A DNA stretch of 64,000 bases from Streptomyces akebiae. GTDB taxonomy: Bacteria; Actinomycetota; Actinomycetes; Streptomycetales; Streptomycetaceae. Location of the stretch: the NCBI RefSeq assembly GCF_019599145.1, contig NZ_CP080647.1, forward strand, positions 8,370,001 through 8,434,000, written 5' to 3'. A model generated the notes under the pieces. The model saw only the letters and a list, made by a program, of their open reading frames with translations. It did not search any database and was not told the DNA's origin. The position numbers were made by a program, and so were the translations under genes. This document shows, in pieces, positions 62,463 through 64,000 of this stretch; the first letter of the stretch is position 1, and every line of letters begins with the position of its first letter.

Positions 62463-63293
62463 GTGCGTAACACCGCCAAGCTCACCACCGCCGTGCTCGC
62501 CGCCGGAGCCCTCACCCTCGGGCTCACCGCGTGCGGCGCGGGCGGCGACTCCGCCTCCGACACCAGCGGTCCGCTGGTCGTCGCAGCGAGCCCCACCCCG
62601 CACGCCGAGATCCTCGGCTTCGTCAAGGACAACCTGGCGAAGGACGCAGGCCTCGACCTGGAGGTCAAGGAGTTCACCGACTATGTCCTGCCGAACACGG
62701 CGACCGAGGACGGCTCCGTGGACGCCAACTACTTCCAGAACCAGCCCTACCTCGACTCCTTCAACAAGGAGCGGGGCACCCACATCGTGCCCGTCGTCAC
62801 CGTGCACCTGGAGCCGCTCGGCCTCTACTCGAACAAGGTCAAGAGCAAGGACGACCTCAAGAGCGGCGCGACCGTCGCCGTCCCGAACGACACGGTCAAC
62901 GAGGCGCGTGCCCTCAAGCTCCTCGACTCCGCCGGGATCATCACGCTCAAGGACGGCGTCGGCACCGACGCGACCCCCGCCGACATCACCGAGAACCCGA
63001 AGAAGCTCAAGTTCAAGGAGCTGGAGGCGGCCCAGACCCCGCGTTCCCTGGACGACGTCGACGCCGCGGTGATCAACGGGAACTACGCCCTGGAGGCCGA
63101 CCTCTCGCCCGCCGACGACGCCCTCGCCGTCGAACCGGCCAAGGGCAACCCGAACGGCAACTTCCTCGCCGTGAAGGAAGGCAACGAGGACGACCCGCGC
63201 GTCGAGAAGCTCGCCGAGCTCCTCACCTCGGACGAGGTCAGGAAGTTCATCGAGGACGAGTGGAGCAACGGCTCCGTCATCCCGTCCTTCTGA
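62463..63293 (+). CDS. metQ: Methionine-binding lipoprotein
   Basis: 276 residues from the GTG at 62463 with AAAGGAAAGG upstream. Signal peptide with lipobox LTAC (Cys near residue 22). The NlpA/MetQ fold is evident from SPTPHAEILGFVKDNLAKDAGLDLEVKEFTDYVLPNTATEDGSVDANYFQNQPYLDSF and the later VNEARALKLLDSAGIITLK. It delivers methionine to MetI-MetN at the outer membrane face. It ends the operon; a hairpin follows. Confidence 0.95.
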   Translation: MRNTAKLTTAVLAAGALTLGLTACGAGGDSASDTSGPLVVAASPTPHAEILGFVKDNLAKDAGLDLEVKEFTDYVLPNTATEDGSVDANYFQNQPYLDSFNKERGTHIVPVVTVHLEPLGLYSNKVKSKDDLKSGATVAVPNDTVNEARALKLLDSAGIITLKDGVGTDATPADITENPKKLKFKELEAAQTPRSLDDVDAAVINGNYALEADLSPADDALAVEPAKGNPNGNFLAVKEGNEDDPRVEKLAELLTSDEVRKFIEDEWSNGSVIPSF

Positions 63294-63340
63294 CCGCTCG
63301 TCCGAACAGACGGCACGTATACGGCGTATCGCCACGCACG

Positions 63341-63369
63341 GGGTCCACTTGCTCACCGCGGGTGGACCC
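63341..63369 (+). terminator. Hairpin after metNIQ
   Basis: GGGTCCAC (63341-63348) pairs with GTGGACCC (63362-63369) across a 13-base loop, 48 bp after the metQ stop. No strong U-tract. Confidence 0.6.
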
Positions 63370-63451
63370 TGTGGTGCGATTCAGTGCTTTCATGCTGCAT
63401 GCTGGGCAGTTCAGCAGGCTCTCAAAGTTTTCGAAGGTTACGGAGCGGCGC

Positions 63452-64000
63452 ATGACGAGCACCTTTCCCGACATCTCCATCAGCACGGATCGGTTGGTTC
63501 TGCGCCCGTTCGACGAGGACGACACCCAGGCGTTCACCGAGATGATGAACGACGAGCAGGTGATGGCCTGGACCGACGTCCCGCAGCCCTTCACCGAACG
63601 TGAGGCGCGTACCTGGATCACCGAGTACGCGCCCACCGAACGCACCTCAGGACGCGGCCTCGACCTCGCGGTCACCGAGTTCCTCACCCAGCGGCTCGTC
63701 GGCGTCATCCAACTGACCAGGACGGACTGGCACGTGCGGGCGACGGAGCTGTCGTACGTCGTCGCCCCCTGGGCGCGCGGCGAGGGCTACGCCTCCGAAG
63801 CCGCCCTCGCGACCGCCCAATGGCTGTTCCGCGAGCAGAAGTTCGAACGCATCGAGCTGCGCACCGCCGCCGACAACACCGCCTCCCAGCAGGTCGCGCA
63901 GAAGATCGGCTGTATCAGTGAGGGAGTGCTGCGCAACGCCTGCATAGCACGGGCCCGCACCGCCGAGGACGGCTGGACCGAGATCCGCACGGACTTCATC
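63452..64000 (+). CDS. GNAT acetyltransferase (RimJ/RimL type), cut by the window end
   Basis: 183 codons are present from the ATG at 63452 (CGGAG seven bases upstream); the frame is open at the window edge. ISTDRLVLRPFDEDDTQAFTEMMNDEQVMAW and LSYVVAPWARGEGYASEAALATAQWLF, then IELRTAADNTASQQVAQKIGCISEGVLRN, match the RimJ/L subgroup that acetylates protein N-termini or small-molecule amines. The remaining C-terminal part should be only a few residues. Independent of metNIQ, which ends with a hairpin before it. Confidence 0.85.
   Translation, partial: MTSTFPDISISTDRLVLRPFDEDDTQAFTEMMNDEQVMAWTDVPQPFTEREARTWITEYAPTERTSGRGLDLAVTEFLTQRLVGVIQLTRTDWHVRATELSYVVAPWARGEGYASEAALATAQWLFREQKFERIELRTAADNTASQQVAQKIGCISEGVLRNACIARARTAEDGWTEIRTDFI

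Overview
The window is chromosomal DNA from a Streptomyces or a very close relative. The evidence is very high GC with strong third-position GC bias, many GTG starts, ATGA/GTGA stop-start overlaps, and characteristic actinomycete families (DUF2510, DUF1844, DUF1918, DUF5997, mycosin-type subtilase, SpoIIE-type phosphatase). From memory, the gene order matches the S. coelicolor SCO1557-SCO1616 interval in reverse (metNIQ, glpQ1, argH, argCJBDR, pheST, rplT-rpmI-infC, glnA4). No database could be searched. No tRNA, rRNA, insertion sequence, prophage or CRISPR array was seen, so this looks like core chromosome rather than an island.

Layout. 1-7.1 kb: end of a LysR regulator, then a divergent gamma-glutamylation catabolic cluster. 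A glutamine-amidotransferase-type hydrolase, an amino-acid/ethanolamine-type permease and a GntR/FCD regulator lie on the minus strand. A glutamine-synthetase-like ligase (glnA4-type), an aldehyde dehydrogenase and a short-chain dehydrogenase lie on the plus strand. 7.1-15.9 kb: DUF2510 membrane protein, D-threonine-aldolase-like enzyme, proline-rich membrane protein coupled to a mycosin protease, secreted serine hydrolase, SseB-like and DUF1844 proteins. 15.9-23.9 kb: translation genes infC-rpmI-rplT with a long structured leader, an rRNA/tRNA methyltransferase, an orphan PAS histidine kinase with a TTA codon, and pheST. 24-39.7 kb: accessory and regulatory genes (SpoIIE-type phosphatase, TPR regulator, Nudix, 3-hydroxyacyl-CoA dehydrogenase, GHL10 hydrolase, a MocR/DMT transporter pair, a catalytically dead histidine-phosphatase fold, GH51 arabinofuranosidase, an HTH-less LysR effector domain with DUF5997, a two-domain VOC protein).

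39.7-44.7 kb: the argC-argJ-argB-argD-argR operon, with ARG-box-like sites over its promoter and a 38-codon ORF coupled between argC and argJ. argH at 50.9 kb has its own ARG-box-like sites. 45-48.4 kb: an extracytoplasmic flavinylation module of ferric-reductase-like transmembrane oxidoreductase, a three-domain FMN-binding protein and the ApbE flavin transferase. 49.5-50.7 kb: a secreted protein made of three almost identical two-cysteine domains. 52.5-60.1 kb: aldo/keto reductase, a TetR-MFS efflux pair with a clear operator, PlsC-type acyltransferase, a Tat-exported GlpQ preceded by PHO-box-like repeats, a small sigma factor, a GNAT enzyme and two small membrane proteins. 60.2-63.3 kb: the metNIQ methionine importer, preceded by a 28-codon ORF ending in alternating Cys and Met codons, which is a strong leader-peptide attenuator candidate. 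The window ends inside a GNAT acetyltransferase.

The most promising under-described items are the Cys/Met-rich leader ORF of metNIQ, the triple-FMN-domain redox module, the triplicated secreted protein, the coupled small ORF in the arg operon, the infC leader with its ATC initiation codon, and the divergent MocR/DMT pair whose two leaderless start codons overlap on a 12-bp palindrome.
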